In this document: positions 1 to 5,526 of the stretch, one piece after another | How positions within the stretch are numbered: the stretch's first letter is position 1 | Layout of the letters: each line of letters begins with the position of its first letter | Assembly (NCBI GenBank): GCA_009695395.1 | Contig: SIBB01000252.1 | Location: 1-5,526, forward strand | Length of the DNA stretch: 5,526 bases | Reading direction: 5' to 3' | DNA from: Pedosphaera sp. | GTDB lineage: Bacteria > Verrucomicrobiota > Verrucomicrobiia > Limisphaerales > SXTU01 | Notes under the pieces: model-generated | What the model saw: the letters and a program-made list of their open reading frames with translations, nothing else | What the model was told of the DNA's origin: nothing | Databases searched by the model: none | Program-made: the position numbers and the translations under genes

Positions 1-1
1 G

Positions 2-58
2 GCGGCCACCCCAGCGGTGCAACTGACCTACTTCCAAGAGCTGGACGTTCTCCCCTGA
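2..58 (+). CDS. C-terminal end of an upstream gene, unidentified (partial)
   Basis: The frame starting at base 2 reads 18 sense codons, ending ...TYFQELDVLP, and then a TGA stop at 56-58. Of the two forward frames that stay open here, this one has mostly G or C at third codon positions (about 14 of 18), as in the other genes of the window. The competing frame, which ends at 66, has a low-GC third position. Too little is present to name a family. The 99 bases from 59 to 157 before the next chosen start hold no promoter, hairpin or RNA gene that I can recognise. The fragment could also be non-coding. Confidence 0.4.
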   Translation, partial: AATPAVQLTYFQELDVLP

Positions 59-157
59 GCCGCTGAACGCGCCACTCCGAAAGAGCTGCTGACAGGCTGC
101 CATCGTTCGGGCATGGTTCGCCATCAGGCCCAAGACGCCGCCAACCAGCCAGCCACC

Positions 158-931
158 ATGAACCTCACCCCGCATCCGCGCCGCGGCAACGCCTTCACCC
201 TCATCGAACTGCTCGTTGTCATCGCGATCCTCGCCGGGCTGCTCCTGCCCGCGCTCTCCAGCGCCAAGAAGAAGGCTGTCGGCATCAAGTGCCTGAGCAA
301 CAACCGCCAGATTTCACTCGCGAGCCGCCTCTACATTGACGGCCACGATGACGAGTTCCTGCGCTTGCATCGCGCTCGGATCGGCACCGATCCGGCGGTG
401 GCGCAGCTCATCGTGCCCGCCGCGACGGACATCTGGTGGGTGGACACACTGCATCATCTGGTGAAGACCTTGCCGGACCCGAAGATTTTCAACTGCCCGG
501 CGCTCAAGGTGGACACCACCACGGTCGCCAGTTCCACCACGCCGGGAGCCAGCGCCTATCCGCTGGGCATCGGCATGAGCTTTCGTGTTGCGGCAGGCGG
601 GCTGGCCTTCACCTCCAGCAGCACGACCAAATCCCGCGAGAACGAGGTCGCGAAGCCGAGCGCCACCCTGATCTTCGCCGACGCGGGTGACCTCATGACC
701 CCCATCAACGCCGATCCGGATCGGTGGGTGGAGAAGCCGCTCGCCTCGGCGGTCTATTTCCGTCCACCCACGGATGCGACCTACACCTCTACTCCGGTGC
801 GCGTGGTCGCGCGCCATGTGGGTCGCACCCCGTCGGGCTTCGTGGACGGCCACGCGGAATCCCTCAAGCCCAGTGCCATCGGCTTCCCGTTGCCCGCCGG
901 CGACCCACTGGCGCTGTGGGACCGGGACTAA
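158..931 (+). CDS. Type II secretion / type IV pilin-like pseudopilin, H-X9-DG family
   Basis: This 257-residue protein should be inserted in the inner membrane and processed by a prepilin peptidase. A short basic leader (PHPRRGNA, ending at residue 12) precedes FTLIELL, with Phe13 as the expected mature N-terminus and the conserved Glu at +5 (Glu17). The single hydrophobic helix runs to about residue 33 and is followed by SAKKKA and IKCLSNNRQ, the usual start of the globular domain in verrucomicrobial pseudopilins. Cys45 and Cys113 (FNCPAL) could pair. Near the C-terminus, His220 is followed by exactly nine residues and then Asp230-Gly231 (FVDGHAE), the prepilin-associated H-X9-DG motif. The residue before the cleavage site is Ala rather than the classical Gly, which is common in this group. 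The helix is about three residues shorter than the usual form. An upstream in-frame ATG at 113 would add 15 residues; the start at 158 gives the typical short leader. No Shine-Dalgarno sequence is visible at either start. The cargo or pilus system it serves cannot be told from here. Confidence 0.9.
   Translation: MNLTPHPRRGNAFTLIELLVVIAILAGLLLPALSSAKKKAVGIKCLSNNRQISLASRLYIDGHDDEFLRLHRARIGTDPAVAQLIVPAATDIWWVDTLHHLVKTLPDPKIFNCPALKVDTTTVASSTTPGASAYPLGIGMSFRVAAGGLAFTSSSTTKSRENEVAKPSATLIFADAGDLMTPINADPDRWVEKPLASAVYFRPPTDATYTSTPVRVVARHVGRTPSGFVDGHAESLKPSAIGFPLPAGDPLALWDRD
377..394. repeat. Inverted repeat with 8-bp arms inside the pseudopilin gene
   Basis: CGGATCGG, two bases (CA), then CCGATCCG: a perfect 8-bp inverted repeat with a 2-base centre. 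The same arm sequence recurs in the palindrome at 711-724. It lies in coding sequence (around residues RIGTDP), so it may simply be codon content. No function is known. Confidence 0.5.
711..724. repeat. Perfect 14-bp palindrome inside the pseudopilin gene
   Basis: CCGATCCGGATCGG is its own reverse complement. It equals the two arms of the 377-394 inverted repeat placed in the opposite order and overlapping by the central CG. It encodes part of ADPDRW. A GC-only 14-bp palindrome also occurs at 2618-2631, so palindromes of this length are not remarkable alone; the shared arm is the reason for listing it. Confidence 0.5.
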
Positions 932-961
932 GCCAACGCTTCGCGCGCCTCGGAACCACCA

Positions 962-991
962 TTGCCAACCCCCGCGAGGCCCTGCTACAAC
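962..991 (+). promoter_or_regulatory. Possible sigma-70-like promoter before lysC
   Basis: TTGCCA at 962-967 matches five of six bases of the -35 consensus. TACAAC at 986-991 matches four of six bases of the -10 consensus, after an 18-base spacer. It sits in the 74-base gap between the pseudopilin stop and the lysC ATG at 1006. A transcript starting about seven bases past the -10 box would have a leader of under ten bases, which fits the absence of any Shine-Dalgarno sequence. The match is weak and the promoter consensus in this phylum is uncertain. Confidence 0.3.
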
Positions 992-1005
992 ACGCGGCCT
1001 TCGAC

Positions 1006-2226
1006 ATGGCACTCATTGTCCAAAAATACGGCGGCACCTCGGTCGGCAACCCCGAGCGCATTAAGAACGTCGCCCGACGCATCGCCGAACATCGCAATCG
1101 CGGCGACCAAGTCGTCGTCGTCGTATCCGCCATGAGCGGCGTGACGGACAACCTCATCAAGCTCGCCAAGGAAATCACCCCGCTGCCCAGCGAGCGAGAG
1201 ATGGACATGCTTCTGGCCACCGGCGAGCAGCAAACCATCGCCCTCACCGCCATCGCTCTCCAGCAGCTTGGCATTCCCGCCACCTCCCTCACCGGTGCGC
1301 AGGCAGGCATCGTCACCGACGGCGTCCACACCAAGGCGAAGATCAAGAACATCACGCCCAAGCAAGTCCACGCGCAGCTCGACGCGGGCAATGTCGTGAT
1401 CGTCGCAGGCTTTCAAGGCGAGACCGCTGAGGGCCAGATCACGACGCTGGGCCGGGGCGGCTCGGACTTGACCGCCATCGCGCTGGCCGCCGCCGTGAAG
1501 GCCGACCTCTGCCAGATTTACACCGACGTGGACGGCGTTTACACCGCCGACCCGCGCATCGTGCCCGGCGCGCGCAAGCTCCCCGAGATTGCCTACGACG
1601 AGATGCTCGAACTCGCCGGCGCGGGCGCGAAGGTCATGCAGCTCCGCTCGGTCGAGTTCGCCAAAAAGTTTGGCGTCGTGTTTGAAGTCCGCTCCAGCCT
1701 GAACGACAACCCCGGAACCATTGTGAAAGAAGAAACGCAAAGCATGGAAGGCATCGTCGTCCGCGGCGTCGCGCTCGACAAAAACCAGGCCAAGGTCACC
1801 GTCGTCGGCGTGCCCGACCGGCCCGGCGTGGCCGCGCGCATCTTCAAGGCGCTGGCCGAGGGCACCATCGGCGTGGACATGATCGTGCAGAACATCAGCC
1901 ACGGCTCGAAGTCCCCGACCACGGACATTTCCTTCACGCTGGACAAGCCCGACCTCGTCAAGGCGCGCAAAGTCATGGACAGCCTCAAAGCCGAGATCGG
2001 CTTCGCGGAACTCGCCGTGAGCGAAACCATCGGCAAGCTCTCCATCGTGGGCGTGGGCATGAAGAGCCACAGCGGCGTGGCGGCGAAGATGTTCGACACT
2101 CTCGCCAAGGAGAGCGTGAACATCGACATGATCTCCACCAGCGAAATCAAAATCTCCGTGGTCATTGACCTCGCAAAGGGCGACGCCGCGATGCGCGCGG
2201 TGCACAAGGCGTTCCTCGGGACTTGA
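1006..2226 (+). CDS. lysC: Aspartate kinase (aspartokinase)
   Basis: This 406-residue cytoplasmic enzyme phosphorylates L-aspartate with ATP to 4-phospho-L-aspartate, the first committed step towards lysine/diaminopimelate, threonine and methionine. The N-terminal kinase domain carries KYGGTSV (residues 7-13), VVVVSAMSGVTD, GFQG at 135-138, TTLGRGGSDLTA (146-157) and YTDVDGVYTADPR (172-184), all hallmark substrate and ATP-binding segments. Two C-terminal ACT domains follow: one from about residue 263 (KVTVVGVPDRPG, then VQNIS near 294-298) and one from about 345 (LSIVGVGMKSHSG, then ISTSEIKISVV). The length matches stand-alone aspartokinases of the Bacillus LysC and Corynebacterium type. The effector-loop residues Gln295 and Ser298 and the TTDISFT segment are kept, so feedback inhibition by lysine and/or threonine is likely, though inferred. 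The frame is open back to 724, but KYGGTSV lies next to the ATG at 1006 and the extra 94 codons overlap the pseudopilin gene, so 1006 is chosen. The gap to the next gene is 89 bases. Confidence 0.97.
   Translation: MALIVQKYGGTSVGNPERIKNVARRIAEHRNRGDQVVVVVSAMSGVTDNLIKLAKEITPLPSEREMDMLLATGEQQTIALTAIALQQLGIPATSLTGAQAGIVTDGVHTKAKIKNITPKQVHAQLDAGNVVIVAGFQGETAEGQITTLGRGGSDLTAIALAAAVKADLCQIYTDVDGVYTADPRIVPGARKLPEIAYDEMLELAGAGAKVMQLRSVEFAKKFGVVFEVRSSLNDNPGTIVKEETQSMEGIVVRGVALDKNQAKVTVVGVPDRPGVAARIFKALAEGTIGVDMIVQNISHGSKSPTTDISFTLDKPDLVKARKVMDSLKAEIGFAELAVSETIGKLSIVGVGMKSHSGVAAKMFDTLAKESVNIDMISTSEIKISVVIDLAKGDAAMRAVHKAFLGT
1725..1746 (+). promoter_or_regulatory. Candidate internal ribosome binding site and start for a lysC beta subunit
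   Basis: A purine tract, GAAAGAAG (1725-1732), lies 11 bases before an in-frame ATG at 1744-1746, Met247 of the aspartokinase. Translation from there would give a 160-residue protein containing only the two ACT domains. In Bacillus subtilis LysC and Corynebacterium glutamicum LysC a separate beta subunit is made from an internal start at nearly the same residue (about 246-250), and the residues after it here (MEGIVVRGVALDKNQAKVTV) align with the known beta N-terminus. The spacing is a little long, and use of this start is inferred. Confidence 0.45.
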
Positions 2227-2315
2227 GCCGGTAAGCGCCTCCTCGGCTCGGCGGCATCGAGCAATCTGGTTCAATGGCCGAGGCTTCCACGGAGTCTTCA
2301 GTGAGCCGCCAGCGC

Positions 2316-3785
2316 ATGAGCACGAACACCGAGCTTCTCTCCAGACCCAGCCGGGCGCTGTTGGATCGCCGCCGGTTCCTCGCGAGCAGCTCCACGGCGC
2401 TTGGCTCCATCGCGCTGACCAGCTTGCTGAGTCGCGATGGCCTGCTGGCCGCACCGGGAACGCTCCTTGATCCCGCGCGGCCCTACGCAGCGAGGACGCC
2501 CCACTTTCCCGCCAAGGCGAAGAACGTCATCGTCATCTTCTGCGCTGGAGCGGTGAGCCAGCTCGAGACGTGGGATTACAAACCGGAGTTGATCAAGTGG
2601 GACAACCAGCCGCTGCCCGGCGGGCCCGCCGTCACGTTCCAAGGTCCGGCGGGAAATCTCGCGCGCCCGCAATACGCCTTCCGCCAGCACGGGCGAACTG
2701 GGAAGTGGGTCAGCGACTTGATTCCGCACCTCGCGGGACTCACGGACGAAATCGCCTTCGTCCACTCGCTCACGAGCACGACCAACACGCACGGCCCCGC
2801 CGAGAATTTCCTCTCCACCGGCTTCGCGCTCGATGGCTTTCCCAGCCTCGGCTCGTGGGTAAGCTACGCGCTGGGCAGCGAGAACCAAGACCTGCCCGCC
2901 TACGTCGCCATCCCCGACCCGCGCGGCGTGCCGCAGGCCGGCTCGAACAACTGGGGCCCCGGCTTCCTGCCCGCTGCGTTTCAGGGCACGACCTTCAGCT
3001 CGAAGGAACCCGTGCGCCACCTCACCGCGCCCGGCGTTTCCCCCGCGGCCGACCGAGCCGCTCGCTCGCTCCTCCAGCACATGAACGCGCGCCACTTGGA
3101 GCAAAACGCCGGTGACGCGAAGCTCGCCGCCCGCATCGCCAGCTACGAACTCGCCGCCCGGATGCAGCTCTCGGTTCCAGAAATCAGCGACCTCAGCACC
3201 GAACCGGCGCACGTTCTGAAACAATACGGAGCCGATGACACGGCGAATCCCGACAAAGCCGCGTTCGCCAAGAACTGCATCCTCGCGCGCCGGCTCATCG
3301 AGCGCGGCGTCCGCTTCGTGCAACTCTTCAACGGCGCTTACGCCAGCGGCGGCAAGTTGAACTGGGATGGCCACAGCGCGTTGAAGGAGCAATACGACAT
3401 CCACGCCAACATCCTCGACCAACCCGCCGCCGCGCTCATCCGCGACCTGCGCCAGCGCGGCCTGCTCGAGGACACGCTCGTCGTCTGGTGCACGGAGTTT
3501 GGCCGGATGCCCTTCTTCCAAAAGGGCGCGCAAGGCCGCGACCACAACCCCGACGGCTTCACCTGCTGGCTCACGGGCGCGGGCGTGAAGCCCGGCGTCA
3601 GCCACGGCGTGACCGACGACCTCGGCCAACGCGCGGTGCAGGACATCCACCCGCTCTACGACTTCAACGCCACCATCCTCCATCTCCTCGGCCTCGACCA
3701 CGAGCGCCTCACCTTCGAGCACAACGGCGTGCAGCGCCGGTTGACCAACGTGGAAGGCCATGTGATCCGCGAAGTGCTTGCCTGA
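2316..3785 (+). CDS. Tat-exported DUF1501 protein, function unknown
   Basis: This 489-residue protein belongs to DUF1501, a family related to the alkaline phosphatase / sulfatase fold that is greatly expanded in Planctomycetota and Verrucomicrobiota; its biochemical role is not established. The N-terminus holds a twin-arginine signal: DRRRFLASSS at about residues 17-26, then a hydrophobic stretch to LTSLL, with the mature protein probably starting near LAAPG (44-48). Family landmarks seen are FCAGAVSQLETWDYKP (75-90), THGPAENFLSTGF (from 158), NWDGHS (349-354), TEFGRMPF followed by GRDHNPDGF (393-415), and the C-terminal block beginning HPLYDFNATILHLLGLDHERL. The length is normal and the gene looks intact. 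Possible starts are 2274, 2301 (GTG) and 2316; 2316 gives the most usual n-region before the arginines, and none has a strong Shine-Dalgarno sequence. The protein likely acts in the periplasm or at the cell surface. Its common DUF1549/DUF1553 cytochrome-type partner is absent on either side. Confidence 0.93.
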   Translation: MSTNTELLSRPSRALLDRRRFLASSSTALGSIALTSLLSRDGLLAAPGTLLDPARPYAARTPHFPAKAKNVIVIFCAGAVSQLETWDYKPELIKWDNQPLPGGPAVTFQGPAGNLARPQYAFRQHGRTGKWVSDLIPHLAGLTDEIAFVHSLTSTTNTHGPAENFLSTGFALDGFPSLGSWVSYALGSENQDLPAYVAIPDPRGVPQAGSNNWGPGFLPAAFQGTTFSSKEPVRHLTAPGVSPAADRAARSLLQHMNARHLEQNAGDAKLAARIASYELAARMQLSVPEISDLSTEPAHVLKQYGADDTANPDKAAFAKNCILARRLIERGVRFVQLFNGAYASGGKLNWDGHSALKEQYDIHANILDQPAAALIRDLRQRGLLEDTLVVWCTEFGRMPFFQKGAQGRDHNPDGFTCWLTGAGVKPGVSHGVTDDLGQRAVQDIHPLYDFNATILHLLGLDHERLTFEHNGVQRRLTNVEGHVIREVLA

Positions 3786-3850
3786 GCATCGCCCTCGACC
3801 ATCGCGCCCGCCTTGGGTAATGCTTCGCCACACAACATCGCCATTTCGCC

Positions 3851-4906
3851 ATGAAGCCGCTCACTCCCTTGAATCGCCGCCACTTCCTCACCCACAGCGC
3901 CGCGGCGTTGGCGGGTGCGTGTCTTACCTCGCCCGCCCGCGCCGCGAGCCCGCCGCTCACCAGTTTCCTCGTCATCGGCGACACGCATTTCCTCGCGGAC
4001 AAAACGCAGCCGGACCAGCTTGACACCACTTCCGCCGCCTACACCGCGCGGCTCGTGGACACCTTGAACCGCCTGCCGGGCACGGAGTTTTCCGAGGCCG
4101 TGGGCGGTGGAAAAGTCCCTGCGCCCAGCGGCGTGCTTCATGTCGGTGACATCATTGATACCGGCGACAAGAACGGGCCGACCCAGCTCGCCATGCAGCG
4201 CACGGAGTGGGCGGGCTACGTCGCGCAGTTCGGCCTCACGGGCGTGGAGGGGCGGCTCAAGTTCCCGGTGTTCGAGGTGCCGGGCAACCACGACTCGCCC
4301 CACGGCGCGGGCCACGCGATTGACCAGATGGCCGCGCGGCAGCGGTCGCGCAAGAACTTGAAGGGCCTGAGCAAGAACGGCCTGCACGCCTCGTGGGAAT
4401 GGGGCGGCGTTCACTTCGCCTCGCTCGGCCTCATCGTTGGCACGGATCGCAGTGTGGACCGCAAGCGTCGTTACGCCGCGATGGACAGCCTCGCGTTTCT
4501 GTTGGAAGACCTCGCCAACACGCCGAAGGATCAACCGCTCGTGCTCATGCATCACGTGGACATGGCCCGCTACACCGTCGCCAAGCCCGACGTGGACTAC
4601 ACGAAGTGGGAGTGGGACCCGGCGGACGTGGCGGCGTTCTACGCGGCCATCAAGGGCCGGCGCGCGGCCATCTTCTACGGCCACACGCACTTCCGAAACG
4701 TGTTCCGCTGGGACGGCGCTTCCATCCAGGCGAAGGAAGGCGTGGCGGTCTTCAACGTGGACAACGGCGCGCACTTCAGCGGCCCGGCGCAGGCGTTCTT
4801 CCACGTCGAGGTGCGCGGCGACGGGCTGACCGTGCGCGAGTTCGAGACGCGCGACGGTTGGCAGACTGGCTCGTGGACGCCGCAGATTTGGAAAGCCTCG
4901 GTCTAG
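3851..4906 (+). CDS. Tat-exported calcineurin-like metallophosphoesterase
   Basis: This 351-residue protein is predicted to hydrolyse phosphate mono- or diesters outside the cytoplasm with a two-metal centre. All metal-site motifs are visible in order: GDTH (Asp44, His46), GDIID (Asp100), GNHD (Asn146, His147), MHH (His234/235) and GHTH (His278, His280), so it should be catalytically competent. The N-terminus has a twin-arginine motif, NRRHFLTHS (8-16), a hydrophobic stretch rich in Ala, and a probable signal peptidase site after ARA (Ala31). Cys24 in LAGAC is a poor lipobox because Ala is at -3, but lipidation is not excluded. The ATG at 3851 directly precedes this signal. It lies 65 bases after the DUF1501 stop and 40 bases before the next start, so it may be part of one transcript with them. 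No Shine-Dalgarno sequence is seen. The substrate is unknown; phosphodiesterase, purple-acid-phosphatase-like or nuclease activity cannot be told apart by eye. Confidence 0.93.
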   Translation: MKPLTPLNRRHFLTHSAAALAGACLTSPARAASPPLTSFLVIGDTHFLADKTQPDQLDTTSAAYTARLVDTLNRLPGTEFSEAVGGGKVPAPSGVLHVGDIIDTGDKNGPTQLAMQRTEWAGYVAQFGLTGVEGRLKFPVFEVPGNHDSPHGAGHAIDQMAARQRSRKNLKGLSKNGLHASWEWGGVHFASLGLIVGTDRSVDRKRRYAAMDSLAFLLEDLANTPKDQPLVLMHHVDMARYTVAKPDVDYTKWEWDPADVAAFYAAIKGRRAAIFYGHTHFRNVFRWDGASIQAKEGVAVFNVDNGAHFSGPAQAFFHVEVRGDGLTVREFETRDGWQTGSWTPQIWKASV

Positions 4907-4946
4907 TCAACCCCGCCGCCCAGCGCGGCCCAGTCCATCCTAACCT

Positions 4947-5526
4947 ATGTTGAATCGTCGCAACCTCCTCACCGCCCTCGCCCCGGCCGTTGCCGCCAGC
5001 ATCGCCCTGCCGCGGACCCTCGCCGCTGCGGACGCCGTGGTGGCCAGCGTCGCGGACCGCACCAGCTCCATCCGCATCACCAAGCTCACCGCCACGCCGA
5101 TGCAGCGGAAGGTCTATCTCAAAATCGAGACCAACCACGGCGTCACCGGCTGGGGGGAGATTGACCAACTGGAGCCTTACGTGGCCGCGCTGCTGGCGAG
5201 GTCGCTCTTCGAGTTGCTCAACGGCGAGAACCCCACGCGCATCGAGTATCTCTGGCAGAAGATTTACCGCTCGCACCGCGATATGCGCGGCGGGCCGTTC
5301 ATGACGCACACGCTCGCGGGCATTGACATGGCGTTGTGGGACATCGCCGGGAAACTCTGGGGCGTGCCCATGTATCGGCTGCTCGGCGGCCCCACGCGCG
5401 ACAAGGTCCGCGTGTATCCCTCCGCGACGGCGACGAAGGTGGGCGCAGGATCGGAGGAGTTCTCCGGCACACCCGCCGACATGGAGCGGCACGTCCGAAA
5501 CATCGCGAATGCCCGCAAGCAGGTCG
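4947..5526 (+). CDS. Tat-exported mandelate racemase / muconate lactonizing enzyme family protein (N-terminal part)
   Basis: The gene is open from the ATG at 4947 to the right edge (193 codons plus one base). Residues 1-28 form a twin-arginine signal: LNRRNLLTALAP, a hydrophobic Ala-rich stretch, and a likely cut near LAAAD. The mature part begins with the enolase-superfamily capping domain: ITKLTATP, then VYLKIETNHGVTGWGE (56-71). The junction to the barrel follows: RGGPFMTHTLAGIDMALWDI (114-133), GKLWGVPMYRLLGG (135-148) and RDKVRVYPS. This pattern is closest, from memory, to the sugar-acid dehydratases of the group (galactonate or mannonate dehydratase-like), which abstract a proton alpha to a carboxylate using Mg2+. 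The catalytic Lys/His and the three acidic metal ligands lie beyond the window, so substrate and even activity are unproven. It follows the phosphoesterase by only 40 bases, which suggests co-transcription. The start lacks a Shine-Dalgarno sequence. Confidence 0.9.
   Translation, partial: MLNRRNLLTALAPAVAASIALPRTLAAADAVVASVADRTSSIRITKLTATPMQRKVYLKIETNHGVTGWGEIDQLEPYVAALLARSLFELLNGENPTRIEYLWQKIYRSHRDMRGGPFMTHTLAGIDMALWDIAGKLWGVPMYRLLGGPTRDKVRVYPSATATKVGAGSEEFSGTPADMERHVRNIANARKQV

Noticed and set aside
724..1005. A 94-codon N-terminal extension of aspartokinase
   Set aside because: It overlaps the pseudopilin C-terminal region in another frame, and the family N-terminus (ALIVQKYGGTSV) begins exactly at 1006.
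2241..2283. Inverted repeat CCTCGGC / GCCGAGG as a terminator after lysC
   Set aside because: The arms are only 7 bp with a 29-base loop and no following T tract; this is expected by chance in GC-rich DNA.
985..2454. A 489-codon minus-strand open frame opposite lysC
   Set aside because: It mirrors the GC-rich codon pattern of lysC, is rich in low-complexity His/Gly/Asp/Arg segments and shows no domain; lysC itself is unmistakable.
2618..2631. A 14-bp palindrome CGGCGGGCCCGCCG in the DUF1501 gene
   Set aside because: It is made only of G and C within Pro/Gly codons; composition explains it and no second copy was seen.
2298..3833. A 511-codon minus-strand open frame opposite the DUF1501 gene
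   Set aside because: It is a long antisense shadow with Val/Glu/Arg/Gly-rich composition and no recognisable motif, while the plus-strand frame carries a signal peptide and family motifs.
3656..4804. A 382-codon minus-strand open frame opposite the phosphoesterase
   Set aside because: It spans the end of one real gene and most of another, has no motif, and the plus strand has all metallophosphoesterase motifs.
4990..5304. A 104-codon plus-strand frame over the start of the last gene
   Set aside because: It is an out-of-frame shadow rich in Arg/Ser/Pro; the frame from 4947 encodes a clear Tat signal and enolase-superfamily capping domain.

Overview
The window looks like chromosomal DNA from a GC-rich, Gram-negative member of the Planctomycetota-Verrucomicrobiota group, most likely a verrucomicrobium. 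The main clues are an H-X9-DG type pseudopilin with the FTLIELL / LLLPAL helix seen in large numbers in these phyla, a Tat-exported DUF1501 protein (a family greatly expanded there), and a run of Tat-exported enzymes. All genes lie on the plus strand. I saw no tRNA, rRNA, CRISPR array, insertion sequence or clear intrinsic terminator.

Layout: (1) the last codons of an upstream reading frame, ending at 58; (2) a type II secretion / type IV pilin-like pseudopilin at 158-931; (3) a full-length aspartate kinase, lysC, at 1006-2226, with a possible internal start for a separate regulatory subunit at 1744; (4) a Tat-exported DUF1501 protein at 2316-3785; (5) a Tat-exported calcineurin-like metallophosphoesterase at 3851-4906 with a complete metal-site motif set; (6) the N-terminal 193 codons of a Tat-exported mandelate racemase / muconate lactonizing enzyme (enolase superfamily) protein that starts at 4947 and runs off the right edge.

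The four genes from lysC onward are separated by 89, 65 and 40 bases with no obvious terminator, so co-transcription is possible. Function does not tie lysC to the three exported proteins. The last three could form a periplasmic set: one protein of unknown role, one phosphoesterase and one probable sugar-acid or related dehydratase/racemase. That link is inferred from adjacency and shared export route only.

I found no convincing new defence or mobile system. The points most worth checking are the internal lysC start, which carries the best Shine-Dalgarno-like tract near any ATG examined; the Tat signal on an enolase-superfamily enzyme; the three consecutive Tat substrates; the three-residue-short pseudopilin helix; and paired palindromes with the same arm inside the pseudopilin gene.
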